Program-made: the position numbers and the translations under genes
NCBI RefSeq assembly: GCF_000471905.2
Contig: NW_006498233.1
Location: forward strand, 1,841,543-1,905,542
Reading direction: 5' to 3'
DNA: 64,000 nucleotides
Source: Amborella trichopoda
Taxonomy: Eukaryota > Streptophyta > Magnoliopsida > Amborellales > Amborellaceae
Shown: positions 11,327 to 22,689 of the stretch, piece after piece
Layout: each line of letters starts with the position of its first letter
Position numbering within the stretch: position 1 is the stretch's first letter
The notes under the pieces: generated by a model
The model's input: only the letters and a program-made list of their open reading frames with translations
Database searches by the model: none
What the model was told of the DNA's origin: nothing

Positions 11327-12591
11327 TTACTACACCTTAGTCGGATCGTTCTTATTTGGCTACTTTCTTCTTTATCTGCTTTCATTCTCTTTTCACCTTC
11401 ACTTATGCTTGCTGGGTTCTGTAACCCATTTATCCCGATCGGGGAGTTTCTTATCGCCTTATTCGAGAGTGTCCCTAGGGAATAAGGACCTTCGACTTCA
11501 TTCCCAACCATCCACTTAAGCAAAGACCACTTGTCTAGCTCCTAGGTCTTAACCCAGACTGGTGTGAGGAGGGACTTGAAAGTCCCTCACTCCCCATCTC
11601 CGGTGGAAACACCACCAAGGCGCCATGCATGGGCGATACTTATGTTGCCCCACACAGCATGCACCCAGCCACTAGTAAGTCACTTGCCGGTAGTGTTTCT
11701 GAGGTATACCGGAAGGCGGCTCAATCCCTTCTGCAAAAGGCAAGCAAGCTGCCATTGCTTCTGTGGCAATAAGGCTACCCCCGACATTCCTACACCTTCG
11801 ATCTCTATCCCTAGAGGCTCAACACATCGAGGTGGAATGCGGTCTTCACCCCTCACACACACCACAATGCTCATGGGTCACCTACTCGAGTGACACCTCG
11901 AGGCAACCCTTCTTTTGCCTTGACACTGTGTTCATGATTGATCCTTCCAAGGTCAGATCCTACGCATGCCATTCATGTGATCTCACTGCTCGGGGCAACA
12001 CCTTTATTGTGCCAACCTAAGTACACAAGAGACGACCTTTTCGTCCTCCTCCTATGCACACACAAGTGCATCCTGTAAGGGGCAGGCGTGTGCTTGTTCT
12101 CTTACAGACACCTGCTCATAGTTCTCAGCCTCTTAAGGCCAAATTACCTGCATGAGCTTAGGTTGACCCTCAAGTCTCCCAGTTCTTAAAGGGGGGCACA
12201 CCCTTCGCCATCTCATACATACCCTTGTCCTCGACTCGAGCCTCCTCATGAGTCGACCCTGCTCCTGCCTGCTCCTCCTTCATCGAGCAAGCACCTCCAG
12301 CCTTGGTACTCGAAGGTTTTCCCCAAGAGTACCATCCTGAACCTACCTCAACACTTTGGTCACGTCTCTAGAGCTCATAAGAGATCTTGGGGCATGGACC
12401 TCATGGAAGATCGAGTCCTTCATCCTCCCCAGCCCAAGATGACTGCAGTTCTTAGCCCTCATCCATTGCCACACTTGATGGAGAAAACTCTCTCCTGTGC
12501 AAGAAGAGTTGACTAGCAGCAACCTAGATCACAGTTTTGACGCGAGGTCCATCAAAACCTCAAGGCAGAACGTGATAGAGGTCTGCGAAAT
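11327..12591 (+). other. leader of element A
   Basis: Collinear with the inverted leader at 1-758 in its first 730 bp. A frame at 11564-11893 (109 codons) shares a patch (TACT.PL.SHL.VV) with a minus-strand frame at 480-154, but the match breaks by frameshift, so a conserved leader peptide is possible and not shown. No other gene is seen. Confidence 0.5.
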
Positions 12592-12849
12592 TTGACTTGG
12601 GAGGTGACAAAGGCGGTCAAAACAACCAATTCTGATGACCCTTTTCACCTAAATCCCTTCTGCCCCCTTCAGACCATGAAGCCTGAAGAAGAGCTCAATG
12701 AGGCCTATGTTGTGGTTACTGTCGTAGAAGAAGACTCAGTCACTCAACAGCCATGGTCCAAATATCGCCGTGAACCGGCTCCTTAGCCACGCTCCCAAGA
12801 CCATCGAGAACCGGTCTAAAGGTGATCCGCATACAGAAGTCGAGTTCAG

Positions 12850-13940
12850 TTGAGGCATGCGGACCCCTTACTGACTGACCTACCATGTACAACCCGTCAA
12901 GCTTGCAAGCCTTCAACTACCACTAATGTTGACCTCCCTAGAGAAACAGTCAACGTAATGGTCATAAGAAAGCCCGTTGATACGCAGGAGTATCGCATGA
13001 ACAAGTTTGAGGACATGGTGCACGCGATAATGGAGAAGATCGATCGTATTGACACTCACACCAGTCGGCTAAGCATGAGGCCAATTCCCATTACTTTGAT
13101 GGTGTACCTCCATGGCAGGCTCCTCCGTTTACCAGACAGGACAATTCTGTCCGTCATATGGTTTCTCAAGTAGTTATTGATGTTGTGGTCACCCATAGCC
13201 TAAAGAACAGACAAATGTCAAGCATATAGGGCGTGATGCCTTATCAAAGACCATATCCTTCCTATATTGATTAGGTCTCATTCCCCTCAGACTATAAAAA
13301 AGGGAAGTTTCCTCTATTCACCGAAACCACCTCCCCAAACCAGCATATCGCCCACTTCCAGGCAGCATGTCGAGAAACAGTAGCTGACGAGAGACTTCTT
13401 CTTCGCCAGTTCATTGCGACCTTTGATGGCCCAGCATTCCAAAGGTATGCCCTACTTCCTCCAAACTCGGTGCATACATGGGAGGAGATGGAGAAACTAT
13501 TTTATCAACTCTTCTATGAGGTCAAGAGAGAAGTTCAAACCATCGAGCTTCTCACCTTGACTCAAGACCCTGATGAGCCCGTAGATCAGTTCATATCAAG
13601 ATGGAGAAACTTGGCTTCTCGCCATCCTAAGCATATGCCTGAGAAGGAAGCAGTCCGAACATGCTTGCAGAACAAGCGACTTGACATTGCTCTACATGTC
13701 GAGGCCTCTAATCCGACCTCAATGTCAGAGTTGATCTCTAAATCGGTTCGCACTGAAAGTTTGTCAAGCCATCATGGTGGGGCACAACAACCATCTACAA
13801 GTTCAACAAACAACTGGGACAATGGTGGCTCTTGGAATAACACACATTGCAGCCAACAAAAAGAAGTAATTAGTGCAGCCGTTATCGTCAGGATTCATAG
13901 AAGGCTCCCTCCCAAACTTTGGACCTCTCTAAAGAGGTAA
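12850..13940 (+). pseudogene. gag polyprotein core, element A
   Basis: The conserved gag core is at about 13290-13760. A GKFPLFTETTSP..HIAHFQ stretch is followed by FDGPAFQRYALLPPNSVHTWEEM and then by a segment ending in QDPDEPVDQFISRWRNLA, the classic retrotransposon gag (capsid-like) pattern. The in-frame ATG at 13470 lies in the middle of the domain, so the true start is upstream. The frame 12850-13173 (a helical segment KFEDMVHAIMEKIDRID) is probably the Gag N-terminal part, separated by stops and frameshifts. In an active element Gag would form the cytoplasmic virus-like particle. The copy is broken here. Confidence 0.8.
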
Positions 13941-14099
13941 GCCCGACGAAGGTAAAACCCCAGGTTGGCAGGCAACAACAATCATACAATTGGGTGCCTC
14001 CATCAGCCAACTTTGATCGGAGTGATTATTTCACTAGGCATAGGAATAAGGTTTATCCCTTTCAGAAGGAATGGGTCCCTGCACTGTTCTAGTTATTAT

Positions 14100-14560
14100 T
14101 GGAGAAGAATATGATCTAGCTTCCAGAAGCCAGGTTCACTGAGCAATCTGGCCTTGACACTCAGGCAAATTATTATGCCTACCATCGAAGGATCAATCAT
14201 CCCACAGATGAATACCACACGTTGAAGGATATCATTGAGGCCCTGATTCTGAAAGGTTAGATAAAGCTTGAATATTTAAAGAAGGCCTTCGGGGCAGCCA
14301 AGGCCTCCCATGCCGTAACCATTCAAGAGGAAGATGAAATGTTGTGTGTCCTCTACCCCCTCTTCATTATATTGCTAAGAAGGCATAATCACACTGACGC
14401 AGGCAAGGCAACCCCGCCACCTTGTTAAGGGGACTGAAGATCGTTGGTGTCCATACCATCAAATAAAATGTTACTACTTGTCAGAATGCACAACTTTCCT
14501 TGACATATTCGTGAAGAAGATGCAGAAGTGTCCAGAATTTTACAACCTCCTCATAAGTGA
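14100..14560 (+). pseudogene. gag C-terminal zinc-knuckle-like region, element A
   Basis: Translated in pieces, this contains HPTDEYHTLKDIIEALILKG and then CPYHQIKCYYLSECTTF. The second resembles the CxYHxxxGHxxxxC knuckle found after gag in Tat elements, but the Gly-His pair is replaced (KCYYLSEC), so nucleic-acid binding is doubtful. Stops interrupt the frame. Confidence 0.6.
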
Positions 14561-15972
14561 TCCCCAAATCACTTCCTCGGGGCAAGAAGATCTCACAAGG
14601 AAGGACCTTCTGATCAATGACTCAAACTCTGGAGAACCCTCGATTTCCCAGCCATGGATGATCTACCATGGCCGAAGCAGACTCAAGTCCTTAGGACGAG
14701 AAGCAGTTCACCAAGCTAGAGCTGTTTGCCACCCGAGTGAGAAGAATCGGACATCACATCAGAAAATCAAAAACAGACGAGCGCCAAGGGTTGCTAGCCG
14801 AAGAAACAAGACCGCTCAACCCATGGTCGAGAAGGAGTTTCTCAGGCCCCTTCCCTCATTACCAACTTTGCTGGACTTCATCCCTGACACTATCCTTTTT
14901 CCTTGTTCATCCTGTTAAGAAGAAGTTCCCATGCCATCTTCCACTCAGCAAACGTCCTATGAGGGTGATGACGTTAAAAGCACTCCCCAGTTGTGTAAGC
15001 AAGGGTAAGACCTAAAAGATCCCCTGCAACCGTCCAATCCTGGTGATGACGTAAAAAGCTGCCCAGATTGGTCTGATGAGGGGAATGACCTTAAAAATCC
15101 CCCACTTTCTAACCCTTCTACACCTTCTCCTCCTGCTTCTCATTCTCTTTCTCCCATGTCTTCTTCAAGTATAACCTCGATGTCCCAAGACTTCGAGGAT
15201 CGCAACCAGGAATTCAAAGAAATCAATATAAGCAGGACGCAGTGGAAGCGATTAAGAAAGATCTTTGCACTAGCAGTAGAATTCGTAACAGTTGTTGATG
15301 CCCTGGCAGCTAAAGCCAAGGCAGATCCACCTATCACAAAGAAGAGCATGAAGTTGAAGCCAAAGAAACCTCAGTGGCCACCTGAGCTTGACTTTGAGCA
15401 GAGATTGAGATAGTCAAGGGGCAAACCTTCTATTCTCAGGGAGCTTGCCACATACTGTAAATCTCTGGAGCAATGCCAACCACAGGGCAAATAAACCTCA
15501 GATCAGGAAAGACATTGCAGCCTCTACCACAGAAGGCGGATACCTTGAAGTTTCCCAGCCAGCCACGGTCCCCTAATCCAAAGACTAGTCTACCAATCCT
15601 ACAACTCCATGGGCTCCTCCCTGATCCCAATACTCCAAACAATTCATCTATTCTCCAATTCCCCGGGACCCCTTTGATCTCATGCATTGAGTCTCTTCCA
15701 AAACCTCAAAACTCCGTCACTCAAACTAAGCCCGCTGTGCAATCAAGTCAGCCAGCCGCCCAAAATAAACCCTCTTTACGCAAACCAGCTCCTGAACCTA
15801 ATATACCCACCAAATCAGTGGCAAAACCAGGAACACAAAGCTTAGATCACGAAAAGGTCAAATGATGTGATAGGGAATCCGCGGAAGCTTCCAGCCCTTC
15901 TTAGTATCTACGATGCCCTCATGCTCTCGAAGGATTACTGGATGGCTTTGGTTCAAGCTCTCCTTGACCCAA
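14561..15972 (+). pseudogene. gag-protease spacer with LRSGK motif, element A
   Basis: Two open pieces, 15156-15413 and 15473-15865. The first is lysine-rich and helical (SRTQWKRLRKIFALAVEF) with no domain I recognise. The second begins GQINLRSGKTLQPLP, matching the ..LRSGK.. motif often seen between gag and protease in plant gypsy elements, and then becomes proline-rich and disordered. The stretch 14561-15155 holds only shadow frames and repeats of a GTGATGACGTNAAAAG-like phrase (14960-15095). Confidence 0.5.
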
Positions 15973-15973
15973 A

Positions 15974-16765
15974 ATGCACGAGACCAAAGTAGAACCTATC
16001 GAAATAGACCCAACAATTCTACAAGGATGTATGCCAATCACCATTTTGGAGGACGATATGCAATTAGGGGAAAAGTTTCATAATCTCCCTCTCTTTGTTG
16101 CTGGTGAATTACATGCATGGCCCATCAACCAAATCATGTTAGATGGAGGGTCAGCAGTCAACCTCATTCCAAGAAGGATCCTTACTTGATTAGGGTTGGG
16201 GCTCTTACCCCGACCCACATCACAGTTCAGGTGGGTTTAACCAATCAAGAGAGAACCGGCAGACACAATACGCCTTCGTTTTAAGAACAGGGAGCAGAAT
16301 AATTACTCCCAGTTTCATGTAATCGACACCGTCACTTCTTACAATATTCTCCTCGGTGAGCCATGGTTCCATGATCAGCGGGTGGTTCCATCAAAATTGC
16401 ACCAATGTTTCAAGTATAGCCAAGACGGGAGACAGCATATGGTCTATGCTGACAAAAGACCATTCCCTGTGGCCAACGCTCACTATGCAGATACAAATTA
16501 TTATTTCACAGATCCAGCGTGGCCTCAGAAGTTGAGTGATGAAGGTCACGAGGCTACAAGCGAGACTGCATCTTTGTCTCATGAAGATGTTGAGGATGTT
16601 GTGAGGACATTTGTTAGTATGTTCAAGGAGGAGGAAAGGCAGGCCAGAATTTTACCCTTAACTACTCTTCAGTCCAACATCCCAACCATCATCTCTCAAG
16701 AAACTCCACCTTCCTTTGAAAAGGGTCCTCACCCTCTGCCCCCAGTTCTGAGCCACCTTGGCTAG
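15974..16765 (+). pseudogene. aspartic protease, element A
   Basis: The active-site loop is LDGGSAVNLIPRR (about 16138-16180). A stop follows at about 16187. The second half resumes with TSYNILLGEPWFHDQ and then PSKLHQCFKYSQDG. An acidic linker follows (SHEDVEDVVRTFVSMFKEEE). The triad is Asp-Gly-Gly as in element B. Length and order fit a Tat protease; the internal stop and apparent frame change make this copy inactive. Confidence 0.8.
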
Positions 16766-16803
16766 AAAATGAACCCGAAGTCATTTCTGAGATCGAGCAA
16801 GCC

Positions 16804-17373
16804 ATGGGAGTAGAATTCTCAGCTCCAAGGATCACCTATACGCCAGACCATCAGAAAGTCTCGCATATCCCTATAACGCTCTTAAAAGCCGAAGCGGTAC
16901 CACAACTGCTGCGAAGGGTTTTTCAAATGCTAATTCCTATAAGTATAAAGGATGTTGCTCAGACCGTTGTTGAGCCAAAATTTGTACTTTTCCCTGACCT
17001 CTCAGGAGAGAACTTCGATGAAGGGCAACCTCGTTCCCCTCAACGGCAGGATCCTATAGCAAACTTGGGAACGGAAGATCGCAGTCTCCAAAGTCAACTG
17101 GATGTCATGCGTATCGCTTCAAAGCATCTCAAAGAGTTCGTGCCAAAGACTAAAAGCTATGATGAGCTTGAAGTAAACGTGCCACTAATGGACTCCAAAG
17201 CCCCTTTTGACTGGACTATCTATAGAAATCAGGCTCATCAAATAATGAGGAAAATGAACTATGAGCCCTTGGCCAATCAGACACTGAAAGGAGAAAAAGC
17301 AACGACTCCCTATTTTGAAGTTATCCAAGCCACAGCAGTCCACCATTGGGCTAAACAAGGCCTAGGGTATTAA
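16804..17373 (+). CDS. pre-RT linker with GLGY end, element A
   Basis: An intact 189-codon frame between protease and the expected RT. It contains TYTPDHQKVSHIPIT and ends MRKMNYEPLAN...VHHWAKQGLGY. The element B copy at 29038-29160 shows the same MRKMDYEPANKQGL...KKEGLGY. This K/R-M-x-Y...GLGY pattern normally sits directly before reverse transcriptase in Tat pol. Here a stop follows and RT never appears, so the frame ends at the deletion joint. It is a fragment of pol rather than a separate gene. Confidence 0.7.
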   Translation: MGVEFSAPRITYTPDHQKVSHIPITLLKAEAVPQLLRRVFQMLIPISIKDVAQTVVEPKFVLFPDLSGENFDEGQPRSPQRQDPIANLGTEDRSLQSQLDVMRIASKHLKEFVPKTKSYDELEVNVPLMDSKAPFDWTIYRNQAHQIMRKMNYEPLANQTLKGEKATTPYFEVIQATAVHHWAKQGLGY

Positions 17374-17485
17374 TCTCTTGGGACGAAGAAAGTGTTAAGA
17401 GGCTTTCAAAAAGAATCACATGAAACGCAGTAAAAGTAAGGAGAGAATGAAACCATCCAGTAAAGTCAATCCAAAACAGAAGCAA

Positions 17486-17491
17486 TTTATT
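17486..17491 (-). terminator. poly(A) signal of the antisense PMD gene
   Basis: AATAAA on the minus strand just after the last antisense frame (17494). A T-rich tract follows in the transcript sense. Element C has an equivalent signal for its antisense ORF at 43035-43040. Confidence 0.5.
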
Positions 17492-20400
17492 CATCACTCA
17501 AAACTTTTACAAGTGCTAAGAAAAAAAAAGAGAGAAGGGAAATGAACAAGTGCCTTCAGCTCTGCCATTGTTTGAGCCGCCTCTGTCATCACCACAGTTT
17601 TTGACTCAATTGTTCTATCGACTTCGAACAAATCTGCAACCAAAGAGGCTTGCATGGCTTTCCTTTGAGCCGTATCCATCTCAAGGCCCATGAATTCTTC
17701 TTTAATATTCGCATTGCCTCTCTGACTTCGATCATTCTCTTGAAGCTCCCATGTCCCTCTTTCTTGAGGTCCTGCTAGTGGCCAGCTATCAAGGCTTTCT
17801 TCTCAATACAAGCATTTAGCTTCTCACGACTGTGCAAGATTAGCTCTTTCAAGGAGGCTACCCTTCTGGCTTCTTCCTCATGATGAAGCACTATCAATCG
17901 CCAGCTCTCCAACTCGTTGAGAGTTGCACCAAAATGAGATAGTACCTCTAGCGCTGTCTCAACTATGGTAGTCTCAGCAAACTCCCTCAACCTGGCCAAA
18001 CCTTCTCCCAGCTCATTCAAAGGCAACTCCCTCAAGACCTGAAGGCCTACTCTAAGCATGCTTCAATCATGCTAGAAACATCACCAAAACCAGGCCTGGA
18101 CGGTGCTGCTAAGGCCACCAAATCGAAAGACACCTAGACCTCAAGGATTAGGCTTGTTGAAGAGCCATCTGAGCCACTGGCTCCTCTGAAACAAGGCCAA
18201 AGCCTAGAGCTTCTTCCCCTTCAAGCTCATGAACAACCCCGACCTCAATCTGCATGGTCTCTTTGATGTCAGCCTTACTGTTTGGACCCCCTCTTAGGGG
18301 GACCCCTACTTCTGTCCCAACAGGCAGTAGAGGAACCTGTTCCCCTTGCTCCTCACACTCCTAAGCTGGCACCTCAGCATCATCAAGTTCAGGAATTGTC
18401 CCTTCACTTTGGCCTTCACAAATCGACTCATCCCTGGCAGTGGCTTCCTCCACTTGGATCTCGCCTTCAACAGCCCGAATCTCGGACACGAAGAGCTTAG
18501 TCCCCTCATCTTCATGACTCAGGGCCACGGGAGCAGCAAGCTCTTGGTGCTTGGGCACGTAATCAACTTTAGGCTCTTCTCCTTGAGCCATAGCCTCTGC
18601 CTCAGTCGAGGCACTAAACTCCTCATGCATGGAGACCACATCGACATCTGAGCCCTTATCTGAAGCAGTTGCTTTAGGGCTTTCATCCTCCTCAATCTCC
18701 ACCCGAGCCGCCTCAGATTCAAGAACCACCCATGGACTCAAGGGTGTTTCCCTAAGATCTGGAGTCCCCTCCCGATCAAAAGCAATGGCAATAGACTCAG
18801 AGTTGTCAGAGTCCTTTACCTTGGTTTATGAAGAAAAAGAAAACATTTTAGCAGAAGAAGATGGTTCAGAAAGCACAAAGGGTGATACTAGAAGAATTCT
18901 TAAAAGATCAGAAGAGAAAGGCCTACCTCTTGTTTCTGACACCATAGGAAGCTTGTCGTTTTTCCACCTCCGAATCCGCCCACTAGCTGAAGACACTACA
19001 AGGGTATCCATAGCAGTCGGGGTGCTTTCTTTTCTTTAGCCCTCTAAGAGTGGGAGCTACCGCTTCAGATACATCTCCTTGAGAATACCTTCCACCCAAT
19101 TTGCTGTGGGGACTGCTCCCGATTAGGGCATTCAAGTCCTGTGGTGGACGTTTCTGGTAACCAGGGACTTGTCGCCCCTCATCCGATTCGAAGATCTAGC
19201 TAAGATTGTCAAAGATACTCCCAGTTATTGTCTTCATTGCACGAAATTTTGACAAGGCCTCATCAACTGCTATCTTGCACGAAAGCCTGAGAGCACGCTA
19301 GTTGGAGGGATAATCCATGGCCAACACCGTGTCGGAAGCAGGAGCATTTGCCAGCCTCCTTTGCCTGGTGTCCTGACGCCAGTTACCATTCAGTCCTTTC
19401 TAAGGGTGATCCTTCTCCCAATAGCCCTTACTGGTGATTCTCCACCAGTTAACATATTCCTTGGTGGTTCTAACTCTCCTACCGAAGTGAGGTAGCACAT
19501 GCTTGTTGGTCTCTATCATTTCAAGACACATACACATACTCCGACAGTCAACACTCTCGAAAAGTTCCAAGATCTTTCGCTCTCCCCTTTTACCCCTTAC
19601 TCTGGTGCTTTTCGAAGAATATCGAGAAAGGGCTGCCTTGGTCAAGCCCGTGCTAATGAGCGAAGCGGTGGGGGAAATACCCCTCTAGCTAAGGGAACCC
19701 GTCTCATGTTCAAAGAATCATTTCCAAACAGACCCTGAGCTTCCCGTGGGGTATGGAAGATAGCCCTCTGGTTCGCAACCCTCTTCAAGAAGGGCCACAA
19801 TTTATTTCTTGAGCACTGATGCATGACATAGCTTTCAGGGAAATAAGCCCCTAGCCACCCATACACGTATTGCATAGCGAACGAATTTTTAAAGTCTCCA
19901 TGAAAAGCTTGTCCTCCTACAATGTCGTTCCCTCCCTCTTTTCCCTTACAGGCTTTTACGCGGGACATGGTCCCCAAGCCATGGTATATGTTGCACAGGA
20001 CTGGAGAAGCAAGGGCATACTTAGCCCTCTGGCCATGTCACACACCACATATAGTACCCTAGAACGAATGTCGTCCCCCCAGCCAGGAAGCACAAACTTA
20101 CACAAGAACAGGGCCAAGCAAGTAGTCAAGAAAACATGGTCATCACCAGACTCGAGTTGATATATGGGAGGCGTCTCTTTTGCAACTGCCTTCCCTTTTC
20201 CCTTCAGAGAACCTGGACTGCCCTCGACATAATCTCCATAAAAGAATTTCACCCATTCTGTAAAGGTGACCTTGCCATTAGTAGAGCTACCGACAATAGA
20301 CTGGTAGGCCTCAAAGATCTTTGAAAGACTGGCCGGCGGCTCTTCATCTCCCAAGTTAACACAACCGAAGATGACTGAGTTTGAGGGAACAAATTCGTCA

Positions 20401-20970
20401 TACAAGGCCTCTAGCATCAGGAGACCTCCAATAAATTGAAGATCCAGTAAAGAGATTCTCGCTTTGCCATGACTAAGAAGCCATGTACTGCTCACATACC
20501 TTTACTGTATTAGAGCAACGGCCGTAGTAGCTGCTTGAACACTAGATCGCTGTTAATAGCGAAGCATGCTCAAGAATGCTTCCATACGATGCCAATACCT
20601 TGACAGTCTAGGAAGCATGTCCCTTCAGGTATTGGTGCTCTCCCTGAATCCAGAGGCCTTTTGCCGACCACCTCAGTAATCCCTTCGCTTGGACCATTCG
20701 CTTCCCCAAGGTGGGCAAGTTTTCCCCGGAAGCTATGTTCTGATGCATACAGTGAAGAAGTGTTATCCATTCTTCAATACAGACATTGCCATAATTTTTC
20801 TCTGGCACTCCAAAGCATATGGGGTCAGTAATGAAAGTGATGCTAAGAGGCCACTCTGGCTCGTACACTGGTTGGTCAGCCAAATGGGTTCATCCCTTGA
20901 TAAAACTTCACTCGTAAGAAGAACCATCCATTACAAAGGACTTAATGATTCACTAGTAAAAAGTTGCTAA
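17486..20970 (-). pseudogene. antisense gene with plant mobile domain (PMD)
   Basis: Minus-strand frames 20883-20608 and 20495-19956, continuing to about 19640, read as one PMD (aminotransferase-like mobile domain) protein. Recognisable patches are CLALFLCKFVLPGWGDDIRS, then RVLYVVCDMARG.SMPLL, then FAMQYVYGWLGAYFPESY, the core order in PMD proteins. The C-terminal part is an acidic disordered stretch (18741-18361, rich in Glu/Asp/Ser) and a helical, coiled-coil-like end (18059-17494). AATAAA on the minus strand at 17491-17486 closes the unit. The gene is antisense to the retroelement and sits where pol should end. Antisense extra ORFs after pol are known in Tat elements; PMD genes occur both as host genes (MAIN/MAIL family) and in mobile elements. 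Several frame breaks make this copy probably non-functional. Confidence 0.65.
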
Positions 20971-21240
20971 AGTACTGGAACAACGTCGGTTGAGTTTGTC
21001 CAACACTCAGTGCGGGTTGAGCCTCTCAAACACTTAGCGCTGGGTTAGCTCCTCAATGGCCAACGTCAGTTACGTGTTAAAGATTAGTGCCGGGTGAGTT
21101 TTTTGATCACTCAACACAGGTCGAGCTTCTCAGTACCCAGCGCCTGTTGAGCGCCAACAACTAGCGCCAATTGAGTCTTTCAACAATCAGCTCCTGTTCA
21201 GATTGCCAACACCCCAGCACTGGTTGAGTTTTTCAAAGGC
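20970..21240. repeat. 3' region array 1 of element A
   Basis: Irregular units of about 33-45 bp built on CTCAGCGCCGGTTGAG-like cores (for example CTCAGTGCGGGTTGAG, CTTAGCGCTGGGTTAG, CCCAGCACTGGTTGAG). It lies immediately upstream of the antisense PMD frame, which begins at 20883, so it occupies the promoter position of that gene. The corresponding short array in element C is 42240-42380. Confidence 0.75.
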
Positions 21241-22090
21241 CAACAACATCTCAGAGAAAATCCCTCACACGTGCCACGAATCTTAGACATGACACCTCGA
21301 TTCAGTGGCATCGACTGACAACCGTGGCCATGTCCTTCGGTGTCGCCTCACACACGAGCGACTGATAACTGTACGCCTTCCACGCGATGGTTCACCTCCT
21401 GCAGCCATACGGCCCACCTCTTACGACCATTCGTCTTCCACAGGAATTGCTCCCACACGGTAGGAAACTAACAAGAAAACTTTTTCTCCTAAGTCTTTTG
21501 GCCTGAACTTCACCAAAACCTCGTTAGGAAACCTCTTTGACACCACTAACAATGTCGAAAAGTAGAGATAACCTCGGTAAACCTCTCGAAAGTGTCTGGA
21601 AATTTCTGCAACACCACGAGTTGTGTCGAAAGGTTGCCACAACCACTGAAAAACCCCTTAAAAATTCCTCAAAAATTCCTAGGATGCACGAAAATACTCT
21701 CTATTGTGAAAGGAAAGCGGTAGCAGTAATTCCTGCCCTTTCACTGAAAACTTCTCGGAAGACTCTCTTTTCCATGCTAGTCTCTCTGCAACTTCATCAA
21801 ATTTAGGGCAAAGTCCACATGCCGAAGGTCTTCTCTGCAAAACCCTTGTCGAAATCATGCTGCCTGTCGAAGAACCTTCCCTGCAAAGACTATTGCAGAA
21901 AGTCCACTGCTCGCTGAAAACTTCAACTGGGCACTCATTCCTCATGGTTAAAGAAAAATTATTTTAGTTTTTACCCTTGGTGGAAAATAAGGGAAAACGG
22001 GGTTTTACCCCCTTATAAAAAATACACTGCCCTCAAAAGCCCTTCACAAACTCGAAATACCAGTTGTGTCCAAGGGAAGCCAAGCGACAA
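21241..22090 (+). other. 3' noncoding block between arrays 1 and 2, element A
   Basis: No gene recognised. Frames here (21421-21945) are shadows. It contains repeated AAAACY(T/C)CT(C/T)GAAA phrases and is collinear with 41500-42240 of element C. Confidence 0.5.
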
Positions 22091-22350
22091 TGAGTGTGTC
22101 TCAAAACAACCCTAACGCCGGTTGACTTAGTGTTGGGTGTGTTTCCAAATACGACCCTAGCTGCGGTTGACATAGCATCAGGTGTGTTTCCAAATACGAC
22201 TTTGTGCCAGTTGACTAAGCGCCAGGTGTGTCTCCAAACAATCCTAACACCGGTTGACTTAGCGTCGGGTGTGTTTCCACATGCGACCCTAGCGTCGAAT
22301 AACTTAGCGTCGGGTATGTCTCCAAAACGACCCCAGCACCAGTTGTCTTC
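22090..22350. repeat. 3' region array 2 of element A
   Basis: About five units of roughly 54 bp, with the phrase CCGGTTGACTTAGCGTCGGG, then TGTGTTTCCAAATACGAC. It carries the same TAGCG-CCGGTTG core as the LTR arrays but in a new spacer. Its counterpart in C is 41060-41430, in inverse orientation. Confidence 0.8.
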
Positions 22351-22689
22351 GAATAATAGTCCCTCATCCCCCACTAGGAATCACACCCATACTGTAGCCC
22401 ATCATCATCAGTGAAGTTAGGGTCATTCTTGCTTCCTCAATCCCTAGGGTCAGCTTCACACTACGCTACCTTACCCCCAGGGAGTTAGGTTACCTGTTAT
22501 AGAGATTCATCTTTCACTCGAAAAGTACACTTACCCCGTTTAAAACCATAACGAGGCCCACTTCTACTGGTCATCCTTCATCAGTCCACCATTTTCATAT
22601 GAGCCCTCGGTTTGTGAATATTCTTACCATTTTATTCTTAGGGAGTTAGACTACCATCCACATACCTATTCCCTATGAAGCTCCACCTA

